Shown piece by piece: positions 1-12,205 of a stretch of 64,000 bases of DNA. Under the pieces are notes generated by a model. The model worked only from the letters and a program-made list of their open reading frames with translations. It was not told the origin of the DNA and ran no database searches. Each line of letters begins with the position of its first letter. Position 1 is the first letter of the stretch. The stretch covers positions 1 to 64,000 of the forward strand of contig JAOTOM010003657.1 in NCBI GenBank assembly GCA_034440615.1, in the 5' to 3' direction. This DNA is from Ashinkailepas kermadecensis. Its lineage: Eukaryota; Arthropoda; Thecostraca; Neolepadidae. The position numbers were made by a program, and so were the translations under genes.

Positions 1-977
1 TACGGTTGACTAAATTTTGTTGGTCGGGATGCCGTAAAGATTTTCTAAATGCTCTCTTTCTTGCGGCTATTGCTCGGGAAACTTCTATCGACCACCAGGG
101 GACTGGTGTTCTTTTTGTGAAAGGTTTTGTTAGTGGAATAGCGGTGGAAGCTGCTTCGAGAAGAGTTTTGGTAACTTGGTTGATGTTTTCGAAGGGAAAA
201 ATGTTGGGGTTGTATTGAATATGTGAAAGTTCCTGAAAAGTTGTCCAATCCGCCTTCGGAATTTTCCAGCAAGGGATAAAACTGGGTGTCGTATCTGCCG
301 CAGTTGAAAATGTGGGTGTTAATTTAATGGGGTAATGATCGCTGTCATGAATATCAGTGTCTATGGTCCAATCATAATCATTGGCCAGAGTCGGAGAGCA
401 TATTGATAAATGAATAGCTGTTTCTGTGTTATGTCCAATTTGAAAAAAGGTTGGTTCTCCGGTGTTCAGTAATACTAAATTATGTCGGTCTAAAATTTGT
501 TCAATGATGCGGCCACGAGTGTCTGTAAGTGTGCGTGTTCTATCCCACGCTGGGCTATGGGCATTAAAATCCCAAGTAATATGAAAAGATTCTTGCATTG
601 TGTTATGAGGTTGTCTAATTGTATCAAAATGTTTGTGTTATCTGTTTGTGGTGGAATATAACTGGAACATACATCGACATTCCTGCCATGCAAACGTAAA
701 GTACAAGCTACGGCTTGTAAAGGTGAATTCAGTGTAATTTGTGTATGTGTAAAATCATTGTTGATGTACATTGCTGTACCGCCACTGCGATGTGGTCCAC
801 GGACCTCATCGTGACGGTACAGTGAGTAATTGGAAAGATTGAAGTTATATGTATCTGTAGGCAAAAACCATGTTTCTTGACGTGCTATGAGAATAGGTGT
901 GAGAATATTGAAAAAGCTTTCATTTCGGCCCATTTGGATACTAGACTATGGCAATTCCATTGGAGAAATATGGTCAT
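1..977 (-). pseudogene. ORF2 endonuclease fragment of the left retrotransposon
   Basis: An apurinic-type endonuclease nicks target DNA for target-primed reverse transcription. A Met at 977 opens a frame reading MTIFLQWNCHSLVSKWAE, the usual amino end of these enzymes (QWN, catalytic Asn). The frame then changes and continues with ARQETWF (catalytic Glu in QETW) and SYIPPQTDN. At 565-580 a one-base deletion in a G run breaks the catalytic GDFN motif, which reappears in the next frame as DFNAHSPAWDRT. The chain continues to the window edge in pieces. At least two frameshifts make it non-functional. Confidence 0.75.
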
Positions 978-986
978 TGGTGCGAA

Positions 987-2540
987 TTAATATTTGTTGG
1001 GACCTTTCGGTGCCTGGCGCAGCCACGATTGAAGTTCAGGTGGGTACGTATGTTGAGTGTGGCCGGCGGTGGTTGGCTCGCTCGAGCCGTCCGGCCGACC
1101 GGTGACCTTGGCAGAATCACGCCGTCCGGCCACTGCCGCGGGGGACGCCCGCCGGCCGGGAGTCGGTCGGGTCACGTGGGCGCCGGCCGGCGTTGGGCCG
1201 GACCGCCGGCCCGTTGACGGGGAACGAGAACTTGCTCCCGCAGCGGAATGACTGCGGGGCCTATCACTCCTCCCTGGAGTGGTCCGTTTGTTTGGAGCCG
1301 GAGTGGTCTGAGTGTTGGGAGCCAGGGTGGTTTGTGTCGGAGTGGTCTGAGTGTTGGGAGCCAGGGTGGTTTGTGTCCGTGTGGTCAGTGGAGTAAGTTT
1401 TTTTAGTGGAGCTAAACCGGGAATCATGTCTGTTTGCATCGAAGCAGAAGTAGTGTTGACGCGACGTGTGGGGAGAGCAACGGTGGCCGCCTGAGCATAC
1501 GTTTTCGTTGACGGGGAGGTGGCTTCGACAGACCGTCGGGCCTGGGGGTATGACACCCCGGTCGTGGCCTTCACAGCGCAGACCTCCTTCTCCTTGCGCC
1601 ATACTGGACAGAGGGGTGATGTGGTCAGGTGGTCGGGTGTGTTGCAGTTAAGACAGTGGACAGGTTTGGAGCAGGTGGAATCAGGATGTGGTGATTCACC
1701 ACACTTTGGGCAGCGTGCTGTTTGGCGACAAGTCTTGCTGCCATGCCCAAAGCGCTGACAATTGAAACAGCGAAGAGGATTAGGAATAAAGACACGGACT
1801 TGGAATCGTAGGTATCCGGCGAGTAGGGTCTTGGGAAGAGTGGTAGAATTGAAGGTAAGGACAAGGAGGCTCGTATCACGTTTCTGGCCATCTTTGAAGG
1901 ATGTGATGCGGCGGACGTGGGTCACCCCCTCCGGCCTGAGCTCCGCTTGAATATCTTCCTCAGACATGAAGCGGAGCTCCGGCGCGAAGACGGTGCCCTT
2001 AGTGGAATTGCGGTTGGAGTGGAGTGAAATGGTCACGGATTTACCACAAAATGTGGTGGTGCGGAGGAGGGCTTTCGTTTGCAGGGGCTTCAATGTCGGG
2101 ATTGGGTAGGGAGCAGATGGCAAGGAGTTGTTTAGTCGGCCAGAAAACGTTGATACGGCGGAAGGAAACGGATTCCTCGACAGGCTTGACAACAATGTAA
2201 AACCCAGCACTGTCGAGGTAGGGTTCAATGGGTTCAGGTTGGGATGAAGTGGTCTGGTTCGAGCATGGGTCAGTGGCGTGGAGAGTGATGGTCTGGTCTG
2301 GATTGCGAGGCGAGGCCGTGGTCTTGGGACGAGCAGGGTTCGGCGAGGCGCAAAGGGCTTCCATGGCGTCATCGAGGAGAATAGTTATGCGCGGGTCATC
2401 AACAATTCCATCAATCGAGGGAGCATCAGGGGCCAGGTCCGTGTTCGTGCGATGGTCGTCAGGTGTGGTCAGAGGAGGAAAATCCGAGTCCGAGTCCGCT
2501 GGCGAGCATGGGTCCGTATCTTTTTTTTCGTTTTTTCCCC
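987..2540 (-). pseudogene. ORF1 (gag-like) of the left retrotransposon, zinc-knuckle protein with frameshift
   Basis: ORF1 of Jockey/I elements is an RNA-binding protein that forms the RNP with the element RNA. Three successive CCHC-type knuckles are visible around 1,620-1,790: CFNCQRFGHGSKTC, CPKCGESPHPDSTC and a third beginning CLNC. Upstream is a domain with features usual for these ORF1s (KSVTISLHSNRNSTKG, then the GYLRFQVR strand just before the knuckles). The amino-terminal part (2,364-2,041, running into FWPTKQLLAIC) and the knuckle part (2,060-987) are in different frames, so there is a frameshift near 2,040-2,075. The carboxy-terminal third has short internal Thr/Pro/Gln repeats (1,290-1,390 duplicates about 39 bp). 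Stop codon at 987-989. Confidence 0.75.
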
Positions 2541-2637
2541 ATCACGGAGAAAAAATCCTACCTAGTGTAATATAAACAAAGATAACGGACACACAGAAAC
2601 TCAGGGAACGGAAATAAGACGACGAAAACGGGTGCGG

Positions 2638-2697
2638 TGACGGGTGTCACCCCACTAGAAAAAAAATGCGAAAAGAGCGACGGGTGTCACCCCACAA
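2638..2697. repeat. Two copies of a GACGGGTGTCACCCCAC motif in the leader of the left element
   Basis: A short motif containing the palindromic core GGGTGTCACCC occurs at about 2,638 and 2,680. It lies just upstream (minus-strand sense) of the left element's ORF1, so it probably belongs to that element's 5' UTR. Function unknown. Confidence 0.4.
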
Positions 2698-2885
2698 AAA
2701 TGACAAATAAACTGCAATAACCAGCAGTCAGTCTGGCAAAAACTGGCGCGGCGGAGGAAGCAGTAGGCTCTGGCAATGTGGAACCTGATAGCACTGAATA
2801 CTCCATGTGCATGGGATTGTCCTTGTCAGGATATGAAACATTTCTTCTATAACATTTATGTTTATATATATAACATTTATGAGAC

Positions 2886-2926
<41 letters not shown>
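2886..2926. repeat. (TA)n microsatellite
   Basis: About 40 bp of uninterrupted TA dinucleotides, next to a TTTATATATATAAC stretch. The rest of 2,700-3,020 shows no gene or recognisable element. Confidence 0.9.
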
Positions 2927-3019
2927 ATTAAAGTCACGCACCAATACTTCAGCTGACTCCCGGGCAGAATATGGCAGATTCTCGGAACGCGAGGATCAAC
3001 ATTCTATCGGGCGCGCGGT

Positions 3020-3610
3020 TAGATTCTATCTTCCGATTTGAGGACAAATGTGCATATGGCAAATGTGCGTAAGCAAATATATACGTAAGCCATGGGCGGG
3101 TCCAGGAATTGCCTTTTCTTCCATGGTGACGCCTTTTCCTCTCAGAGGATGTCTGGTTAAAAAAAAAAAATGAGGGGTGATACGCACGAGCCTTCCCAGA
3201 GGGGATGCACACCGGCCTTTTCCCGGCCGAAGGGGCGCCACCTTCCCATTGGGTGGGGTGGGGGGCGCATGCTCCAGTCCAGTCGTATGGCAGCAGTACA
3301 TAGGCGCAGATGTACGTAAGCGCACAACTACGTGAAGCAAATGCACGTATGCGCACATCCGCTTTCGTACATTGACTAATACGTGCATTCCTATGTACAC
3401 GTACTTTCACGCTTACGTACTTTTGCGCTTACATATATTTACATTTACGTACATTTGTGCATGCGCATTTTTTTGCTTACGTACAACTGCGTTGATGCGT
3501 AATCAGCATATTTTCCTACATCTGCGCTCAAGTAAATCTGCTCACATACATTTGCATACGTGCACCTGCAATGCGCACATTTGTTCTGCGTACATGTGTC
3601 GTTTCACCAC
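3020..3610. repeat. Degenerate short repeats built on CGTAC / TTTGCGC
   Basis: Variants of TACGTACATTTGCG and its inverse recur every 12-25 bases in both orientations through this stretch, with a GC-rich insert at 3,160-3,290. It looks like an old satellite or a highly mutated inverted-repeat element. Open frames here are short and of repeat composition; I see no gene. The following 3,620-4,800 region has an internal near-duplicate (GATGGCTCTACGGGGCCGTA at about 4,133 and 4,201) and nothing else recognisable. Confidence 0.55.
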
Positions 3611-4812
3611 AGTTTCACGAGGCCACATCGAACACACGCTTCGTTATCTGATATCGATTGCGTCAGTACCTCATGGCATGCATGTCTCAGAAACTGAAAG
3701 CAGTTGAACGCGAATTATACTGCCACCTGGTGAGCCTGCGGTGAATCTGGGGCACGTTCTTTGTACAATAGAGGACGCGGGAGTAATTATGTAAACTTCT
3801 CACAGTCATTTTATAATTTTATCATAGGAAGGTAAATCAGCGACATAACGGATGCAGAGGTTGATTTCTTAATATTTAAATGAAAAGGTAAGGAATGAAG
3901 ATATCTGGCTGGCCACCAACTAGAGAAGCAATGACGGTTTTAATGGTTTACTTGAAGTTAGGTTGATTGAAAAAACAATAAATACACACAAAGTCTGCGG
4001 ATCACCAGCTTTGCGCAGTGGCGATACAGTAACCAATGAGGTTTATCCGAGGTGCTGTTATTGCTAGTTGAAAACTTTACCCAATACCCCGCCTGGACGA
4101 CGTGAAATACCGTCGGCCAAGGCAATGTTTGGATGGCTCTACGGGGCCGTACTATAAAGCAGTGGAAAAATGTATACTGTATCAGTGAGTTGTGAGGAAT
4201 GATGGCTCTACGGGGCCGTAATATAAAACAGTGGACAAATTCATACTGTATCAATGAGTTGTGAGGAATGGGTTTTGCGCCCGTGTGGGGAGCGTAATTC
4301 GTAATTCCGCTGGCGACTTGGCCTACTTCAAATAGGGAGTCACTCCACATTATATTAAGCCGAAGCTAAATGAAGCTTGGTAGGTTTCATGTCTTACTTT
4401 TTGCTGTGATACCGGCATCAGCTGGAATCGAGTGTACATCTGGCAGACTGTTATTTTATGCTACAATATGCGAAACTTGACATCTGCTCGCCTTGTGATT
4501 GGACAACGGCTGACCTTGAAGGATAGCGACAACCACTTAAGCCCCGCCCTCAGGGGTTCGGCCGGTCATTTTTTGTGTAGCGTCTTCGTTTCCCGGCAAG
4601 GCAGGTAACTTTTTCAAAGTAATAAACAAAAACCCGGATTCGTTTGCAGAATTATTTAGGCATCCGCATGGTGTCATATTTTCTCCTGCACCACTTAAGT
4701 AGTACGCGCTAAAACAAAATCCGTGGCAAATGTTAGCAGTTTTGGATTCAAATGCACGAAAAATGCTTTAACTACGTCACAACCTTCGAACAACTTGACT
4801 GCCCCCCCCCCC

Positions 4813-6089
4813 GAGTCATATCGTATTCGTAGATTGGCCGCTTGGTTCGATGGAAGCGCGATTTAGTACACGGTATTGTGAGTGATTACAAAAGAATGGC
4901 TAGTTTTGTAATGTCTGTCAAGACAGCCCATGGTCAGCCCAATTCAAAAATGTCCTAAGCAATACATATATGGCATCTTGACGACCTGAACACAATGGTC
5001 TAATGCTTGATGCATGTAGTGGGCTAGCATCCACGGCTAATTATCCCATTACCACCACACAATTAAGAATACACTGAATAGGGCAGGTAGTCGTATATCG
5101 AAAACAATGTTCTCTGTGAGGCAAGTGGAAAAAAAACCTCATTGTTAAGAAAACGTGTGGCGTCAACTTTTTTAGCTGCATACATATTGACTCTGATTTT
5201 GACGTGGTGCTTTATTTGCAATAACGTAGGTCAAATGGCCGCGATTTAGCCAGCCCCTGCCATTCGTGTTTTTTTGGGGCATATGGGCAGCCACATGGCT
5301 GACACATGGCTTGGCGAGCAAATTAGCCAGGTGCATTAACATTCCCGTCCCTTGGAGGGGGCAGGAATATTAATATGAATACCTGGGAACAGAATATGAG
5401 TTAGCACTGGGCTGTTGTAAACTCAGTTTTACATGGGGAGCACTTGAGATGAGATACGACCACTTTCGCCGAGATCTGCACTTTGGTGAATGTTTCCACC
5501 CGTGTAGGGTGTGGGGGTATGAATCCACCCGGCTTATAATTTACTCGCCAAGCCATGTCTCGGCTGTGTAGCTGCTCACATGCCATAACACAAATCGTGG
5601 GGCCGCCAAATTACAGACCTTGCTTCCCATCCTATTCAAATGAAGCATTGCGTCAAAATCCGAATCCATAGGTGGCATACTGTTGCTAAGCTAAGAATGT
5701 TGGCAAGACATAAGTTAGCACATGTTAATTTTAAACTTGGCTGACAAAGACGATTCTTTTCCATCTACTACTTGCCATATTTGGTGCATTTTTTTTTATT
5801 GTGTTGTGAGAATTGGATAATGAGCTTTGGAGGCTAACCTACTGTATGCACGAAGCATGGTGGCATACTATTGTGATCAGCTCGTCAATATCCATGATAT
5901 ATTATACTTTTGACGTTTTTGCAGCAGTCGCTTGAAGGGGCTGAGCGTGAGCTAAACATGTGCTGACCATGGGCTGTCTTCACAGACGTAGCGAAACTAG
6001 CCGTTCTTTTTTTTAATCACTCAAAATACCGCACGCTAAATCGCGCTTCCACCGAACCAAGCGGCCAATCTAAGAATACGGCTTGACTC
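4813..6089. mobile_element. Long-inverted-repeat (foldback-type) element, 1.28 kb
   Basis: The left end (from GAGTCA at 4,813) and the right end (TGACTC finishing at 6,089) are reverse complements. About 135 bp at the tips match well, including GATTGGCCGCTTGGTTCG, GGAAGCGCGATTTAG and GACAGCCCATGGTCAGC. The symmetry continues inward with lower identity: ACATGGCTTGGCGAGCAAATTA near 5,300 pairs with its inverse near 5,540. The arms are therefore about 500 bp with a short centre near 5,350-5,520. No protein is encoded, so it would be non-autonomous. Superfamily unknown. Confidence 0.65.
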
Positions 6090-6639
6090 CCTCTTTGAAA
6101 GTTGACCCAATCTGTTAGCGGAATCACGTAACACGGATGTGAAATTCATACATTACCATGTCACGCCATTCAAGCATAACAACCACATGACCACAGGTTT
6201 CGTATAATTATTGGTGTTGCCAACATGCGATTCAAGCACATTGCTTTCATCGAACGGCGTACACCGAATACTAAACGGTGAGAAGTATTAGTGTTACGTC
6301 GGTAGAACTAAATGCATAAACGCTTCCGTCGATGAAGAAGGCCTGATATATTACTCTGATATATTGAGCAACATTTGTCTCTTTCGTGTAGGGCTCGATA
6401 TCTCCAACGAAGCAAGGGAGTCCAAGTGCGTATTTTCAAGACAGATTGTCGGACTGAATAAGGAAAATAGCAAATTAACATTAGCAGGGTACCAAACCAG
6501 GGGGTTCAGACCCCCACCCCGGATCTCTAGCCATGCTTTCGCTAGAAGAAGCTTGGTGTCTTAAAACCCCAATTTCAGGGAGTAAATAACTGAGTGGATC
6601 ACTATGATTGAAATAATTGGTGGCTGTGGTGTAGCCAGG

Positions 6640-7510
6640 ATTTGATCCAGTTCAATTCAGTGCTCTCTTGCGCTCAGTGACCATTTTCAATCATCAGGGG
6701 CCCTCTCCAGTTGTTAGGGGCCCTTCTTAGTCCTTGACAGTCATTCCAGTTTCAAGGGCTTCCTAACCCTGGGGCGGGCGCTCAGTAATCCTCGCAATCA
6801 TCGCTAGCCTCAGGAGCTCTCTTTAGCTCTCAGGAGGCTCTGTTAGCCACCAGAGGCCCTTCCCAGTTATCGACAGGATTTTTGGCTTGAAGCACATTCT
6901 ATGCTCTCAGCCTGGCCATCAGTATTCATCACCGGAGGCGCAGCCAGTACTTTCTTGTAGCGGGAGCCCCCCCCCCAAAAAAAAAGAAGATGTGATGAAA
7001 CGAAGAAAACTGTCCGCATGCTTTGCGCACGTAAAATTTCTACTCTTACGCGGTGACAATCTCACTTTTTTTCTAATATATTTTTGGTTCCTCAGGGGAG
7101 CCGGGACCCCGGGTCCCATTGGCTGCGCCTCTGTTCCTCACAGTAACCGCCAGACTACAGGAGACCTTGTTCATCCATTAGGGGTCGCTGTGAACCTCAG
7201 GATAATCCAAGTTCAATCTTCTCTGACTCTCAGAGACCCTCTGCAACCCTCAGAGCCCTCTCCTGCTTTAGAGGCCCATCACAGTCCTCAATAGCCCTGT
7301 TTACCTCCTATCTAGAGGGAATTTGAGCTCCAAGATGGGTCCTCGCTAGTCCTCGTCAGCTCCTGGTGCTCCTGTTCATACCTCAGGTGACATTCTAAAC
7401 CCTAATAGCATCCCAGCCATCTCTGGCTTTCAGACGCCCTGTTTATGCCTCAGGGCCCGCATTGCTCTGATTATTCATGAGTCATGAGCTGTTGGGGGCC
7501 CTCTACAGCC
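6640..7510. repeat. Degenerate tandem repeats rich in CAGGGGCCCTC / CCTCAG
   Basis: Blocks of about 30 bp with a core such as TCAGGGGCCCT or CTCAGAGGCCC recur throughout, in imperfect register. A closely similar block is at 14,940-15,440. Nothing in it looks coding. The region 6,090-6,640 to its left and 7,510-8,050 to its right contain no recognisable gene. Confidence 0.5.
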
Positions 7511-8492
7511 CAGATTGTGGGGGCCCTCTACAGCCGAGCCGGCAAAATTAGGCAGCAAACAAAATTTACGTTATCTTCCCAACTTCACGGTAACGTGTCG
7601 CGATCAACATTTGCTCCCTCATTCGGAAGTAAAACCCTGGAGCTCACTTTTTATCGCACCCTCAGCTGGGACTCGCATGTATTTAACATTACCAGACGAC
7701 GTTGGAACTTTGGCTGGTCTGTCCCATCTCAGAGGCTACCTGCTACCATCTGTCATCTCGGTGATCGTTAATGCCTTGGTCCTCTCTCAGCTCCGGAACT
7801 GCATTTCGGTGTACGTTAATTGTACCCAAGATAATATGTCTTGGGGTTAAACATAATTAACTATGGAGCAAAAGGTATTTTCGGACCAACTAAATTTGAC
7901 CACGTCACGGATCTGCTAGAGCGCCTTGGCTGGATGAGCACGGAGAACTTGGTATCATACCACACGCTGCGCCACACCTGTCAGAACCGGAACTTGTACG
8001 TCCGCAGATCGCGGACGGATATGGGCAGGCGCCGTTTTTACTCGTGTGTGTGTGTTGTTGTGTTTGGCCAGCCTGCCACCTGTAGGTGATGTCGGCTGTT
8101 TCCTGTGTGTGAATGGTAGAATGGTAGGAGGATTAGATACAGGGTGGATAGATTACTGGTAGAGTGATGTTCGAGTAGAGTCGGAGTCGTCTTGAAGAGT
8201 TGAGTTGATCTGGGAGCTTGAAGAGGTAGAGATGGCAGAGAAGAGACGTTTGAGAGCCGAAGATGGAGTAGTCGAAAGAAGCTTGTCAGTCCGGACGGTG
8301 CTATATTGGGGTATGGGGTGTAGTGGGTGGGTTGGGGTCGGGTCCTCGCCATATATTAACATTGCAAGAACACGTATGGCTTTTTTTGTAGTTATGTGTG
8401 TTTGTTTGTTTGTTTGTTTGTTTGTTTTTTGTTTTTGTTTTCTTTTTCTTCCCCAGGGATTCAGTCCTTTTCCCCCGTCTATTTTTTTTTCT

Positions 8493-11400
8493 TCACAGTT
8501 GATCGATTAGGCGTGTCGTAGAAAGAAAGTGGAAGAGAAGTTCGTGTAATGTTGGATAGTCGTCGTTGAGAAGTGTAGTGATGTTTAGTGGAATGTTGCG
8601 TGTGCTGCAGTAGTCTGTGATGTGTTGCCTTTCGTTGCTGTATTTAGTGCAGTAGATGAGTATGTGTTTGATAGTGAGTGTTCGTTGACATGTTGTGCAT
8701 TGTGGTCGTGGGCGTTGTAGTAAGAGGTAGGAGTGTGTAAGTGCTGTGTGTCCGAGGCGTAATCGTGTAAGAGTGCGTTCCTTGAGTCTGGTGCGTTGGT
8801 TGATAGTGTGCCAAGGTTTGTATATGGGGTGTATTTCATGAAGTTGCGTTAGTGCTGTGTCCCATGTTTGTTGTATGTGTTTGTTAAGCGCCTGTTGTAT
8901 TGCGGGGTAGTAGTCAGATTGTGAGAATGGGCATGGGATGGTTTGTGGTAGTGCTGTGGCTATGTTTGCTTCCGTGTCTGCGTGTTCATTGCCGTGTATG
9001 TTTGTGTGACTTGGTATCCATAGAAGAAGTGGTCTTTGTCGGGCGTTGAGTTTTTGGTGTATGTTGAGTATTTTCGGGATGAGGGGGTGTTTGTGTTTGG
9101 TGTATGGTGTGATGCTTTGTAATGCTGATTTGGTGTCAGTGGCTATGATGTTGTGTTCAATTTTGGTGTTATAAATAGTGGAGTAAGCCGAAAAGATTGC
9201 GTATAATTCTGCTGTGTAGGTTGATGCTGTGTCGTGCAGACGGGCACGAAGGATAACCCGCGGCGGTGCTGCATTGGGGTACAGCACCGCCGCTGTGCCC
9301 GTCTGCTGTGTATGTGATTTCGAGCCGTCGGTATATATGATGTTGTAATTTGCATGTTGTGCCGTGAATTGGAAGAAGAGTTGGTGTATTTCTGCGTCGG
9401 TGTATGTGTGTTTTGGATGGTCTATGAGGAAGTGTGTTGTGGGTGTTTCGTGTTTCCACCAGGCTGTGGGTGTTGGTAATGGTTTGGCTGTGGGTAGTGT
9501 AATGCGTAGTCTGTTTGTGTGTTGGTGGATGCGGCATCCTATTGTGGTTTTGAGTCGTGATGTTGTCATGAGTTGATGTACACGTGTGGTGCGAAGTTTT
9601 GGGGCCTGTGTACATGGGTGTTGTGGTATGAGTTGCGTTTTGTAGTGGTATCTTAATAGTGCTTGTGTGCGTCTGTGCTGTAGTTCTGGTATGTGGTTGT
9701 ATATATGTAGTGCAAGGTATGGTGAGGTGATATAGGCTCCTGTGGCTATTTTTAAGCATTGGCGTTGGAGGCTATCTAGAAGTTTGAGGTTTGTTTTAGC
9801 AGCGTATTCGAAGAGTGGGGATCCGTACTCCAAAATTGGCCGAATGAGTGATTTGTAGAGGGTTAGAAGTGTGTTTCTATCGGATCCCCAGTGTGTGCCA
9901 GAGAGTGCTCGTAGTAGGTTGATTCTTTTTAATGCGCGTTTGTGAATGTCTAAGATGTGTAACCGAAAGGTGAGTCGTCGATCAAATGTGATGCCGAGGA
10001 ATTTTGCATTGGTGACAAATGGTATGGGTGTCTGGTCTATTTTTAGTGGTTGTTCATCTGTGTGTTTGTGGTAACCGAAAAACATACATTTCGATTTGTA
10101 TGGTGCGATGTGTAGATTTAGTAGGGCGAGTTTGTTGTGTAATTCTGTTAGTGCGTTCTGTAGTATTGCTAGTGCGTGGTTTGGTGATTTTTGTGATGTC
10201 CAGATTACTATGTCGTCTGCGTAGATTGCAATTTTGGCCGAAAGGTTGTCGGTGATGACTGAATTTAGACCTAAAATAAAGAGAAGTGGACTAAGAACCG
10301 AACCTTGCATTAGGCCGGTTGTGGGGAATTTAGTGTCTGAAGTGTGTTGTCCGATTTTTACTTGGAAGGAGCGGTTTAGTAGATAGAAATGAAGTTAGTG
10401 TATCAGTCTGCCCTGTATGTCTATGTTGTGTAAGTGTTCTAGGAGTGCTGTGATGTTGATAGTGTCATATGCTTGTTTGATATCCAGGAAGACGGCGACG
10501 GTGGAGCATTTCTTGGCCGCCGCTTCCTGGATGTGTGTGGTGAGATAGGTGAGGTTGTCAAGACATGAGCGGTTAGGAAGAAAGCCTGATTGTATAGGAG
10601 AGATTAATTTTTGTGTTTGAAGAATATAAAGAAGGCGCTTTTTGACTAGGCGTTCGAAGAGTTTGTGAAAACAGCTGGTTAGTGATATAGGGCGGTAAGA
10701 GTCGCATAGAGTTACGTCAGTGTTCGGTTTAGGGATAGGGATGAGAAGAGCGTGTAACCAGGACTGTGAATATGTATGTGTTGTCCATGCGGTGTTGTAG
10801 GTGTCGAGTAATGCGTGTAATGCTTGTATTGGTAGATGTTTGAAGAATGAGTAGTGCATGTTGTCTGGTCCTACGCTTGTGTTTCCTGTTTGTGCGATTG
10901 CTATTTGTAATTCTGTGAGTGTGAACCTAGTGTTGTAAAGGTGTGGCCGTGTGTGTCTGATTGGGGGTGGGGGGTGTCGTGGGAGTGTGCCTGACCTAGT
11001 GTGATAGTTGTCTGCGAAAATGTTTGCTATTGTTTGTGGGTCTGTGATGGTGATGTTGTTGTGTATAAGTGTGATGGCTTTAGCTGGTGGTCGTTGTCGG
11101 TGTTGAAATGTTTTTAGGAGTGTCCAAATTTCGCCGAGAGGTGTGAATCTATTAAATTGAGTGCAAAATGTATTCCAGGAGGTCTTTTTGGCTTGTTTGA
11201 TGGTGCGTTTGCATAGTGCTCTGTTCAGTTTGTATGCTGTGAGTGTTTCCGGTGTGCGGTGTCGTTCGAATCTGTGTCGTGCGTGGTTCCTCGCGCGGAT
11301 CGCCCGGTGGCACTCTTCGTTCCACCAGGGAGCCGCGCGAGGTTTGTGTTGGTGTCGTGGTTTTGTTTGTGGTATGTGTTGATGTGCGGTGGTGAGTAGC

Positions 11401-12205
11401 ATGTCTGCGTATTGTCCTAGTGTGTATTGTGGATTATTGGATGTCTGTGCTGCTAAGGATTCTGAGTATGGGGTCCAGGATGCGTTTTTAAGGTTCCACC
11501 GTCCCGTCGGGGGATTGGGTGGGCCGGTGGTCGGGATTTGGTGGAAGGTTATGGTGATGGGGGCGTGGTCACTAAAGTGTGGATTGGAGTCGGCTATCCA
11601 GGATAGGGTGAGGGCTATGCGAGAGGAAGTGAGTGTTACGTCCGGGGTGGTAGGGAGATGTGAACTAATTGGTACGAGGTATGTTGGTGAGCCGGTGTTG
11701 AGTATTGTGAGGTTAGGTTGTGTAGCCAGTGTGATGAGTGTGAGTGCTCTGTGATCGGGTTGTGTTGTGCGTGTGTCCCATAGTGGGTGGTGTGAGTTAA
11801 ATTCCCCTGTGAGTATGACAGGGGTGTTAATTTGATCAAGTGCCTTATTTAACTCCGAGAGGGTTTCCGTGTTTCGCGAGGGGGGTCGTAGACGTTAATG
11901 AGTGTGTAAGCTGTGTTGTGTACGTGGATTTCAGTGAGTAAGATGTCTGCTGTAGTGTTGAATTGTATCAGGCGGTGCGGGGTTGTGTTCCTAATGTATG
12001 TGCATACTCTGCCTGATCTGTTTGTGTTGTGTGTGTCTTGTCTGTGTAGTGTGTATTGGGAAATGTTAAATTGATATTGGTCGTGAGGTTTAAAGTGTGT
12101 TTCCTGTATGCGTAGTGCTGTGTGATTGGATTGTAATGCGTATTTTTTTAATTCGTTCCAGTGTCTAATGAGGCCGTGCGTATTCCATTGTACGATTGTG
12201 TTCAT
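8493..12205 (-). pseudogene. Copy A ORF2: endonuclease, reverse transcriptase, RNase H (broken)
   Basis: Endonuclease: MNTIVQWNTHGLIRHW at the start, then RIQETHF, then SHHPLWD. The catalytic Asp of GDFN is Glu here (codon 11,802-11,804). The frame must move back by one base at 11,880-11,885 (C6 on the coding strand) to reach the rest. RT: ESYRPISL-like CDSYRPISLTSCFHKLFE, QSGFLPNRSCLDNL, then YADD at 10,212-10,223. A TAA at 10,395-10,397 splits the RT. RNase H: YTDGS at 9,321-9,335, ELYAIFSA, and GNEHAD at 8,976-8,993, all catalytic positions present. A His/Cys-rich end (CTTCQRTLTIKHILIYC) closes the protein at 8,493. The nonsense codon and the Asp change indicate an inactive copy. Confidence 0.88.

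Larger units (their letters stand above)
1..2550 (-). mobile_element. Degenerate I/Jockey-type non-LTR retrotransposon, cut by the window edge
   Basis: Read on the minus strand this is a 5' UTR (about 2,550-2,700), an ORF1 with zinc knuckles (about 2,540-987) and the start of ORF2 (977 to the edge), which begins with an APE-like endonuclease. ORF1 and ORF2 are separated by only 9 bases. Several frame changes are needed to follow either protein, so the copy is dead. The ORF1 sequence differs clearly from that of copies A and B further right, so this is a second family. The RT and RNase H parts would lie beyond position 1. Confidence 0.85.

Noticed and set aside
9169..9759. Minus-strand frames of 84-196 codons overlapping ORF2 of copy A (and equivalents in copy B)
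   Set aside because: Out-of-frame readings of the RT / RNase H region, rich in Thr and His because of the CA-rich coding strand; no motifs.
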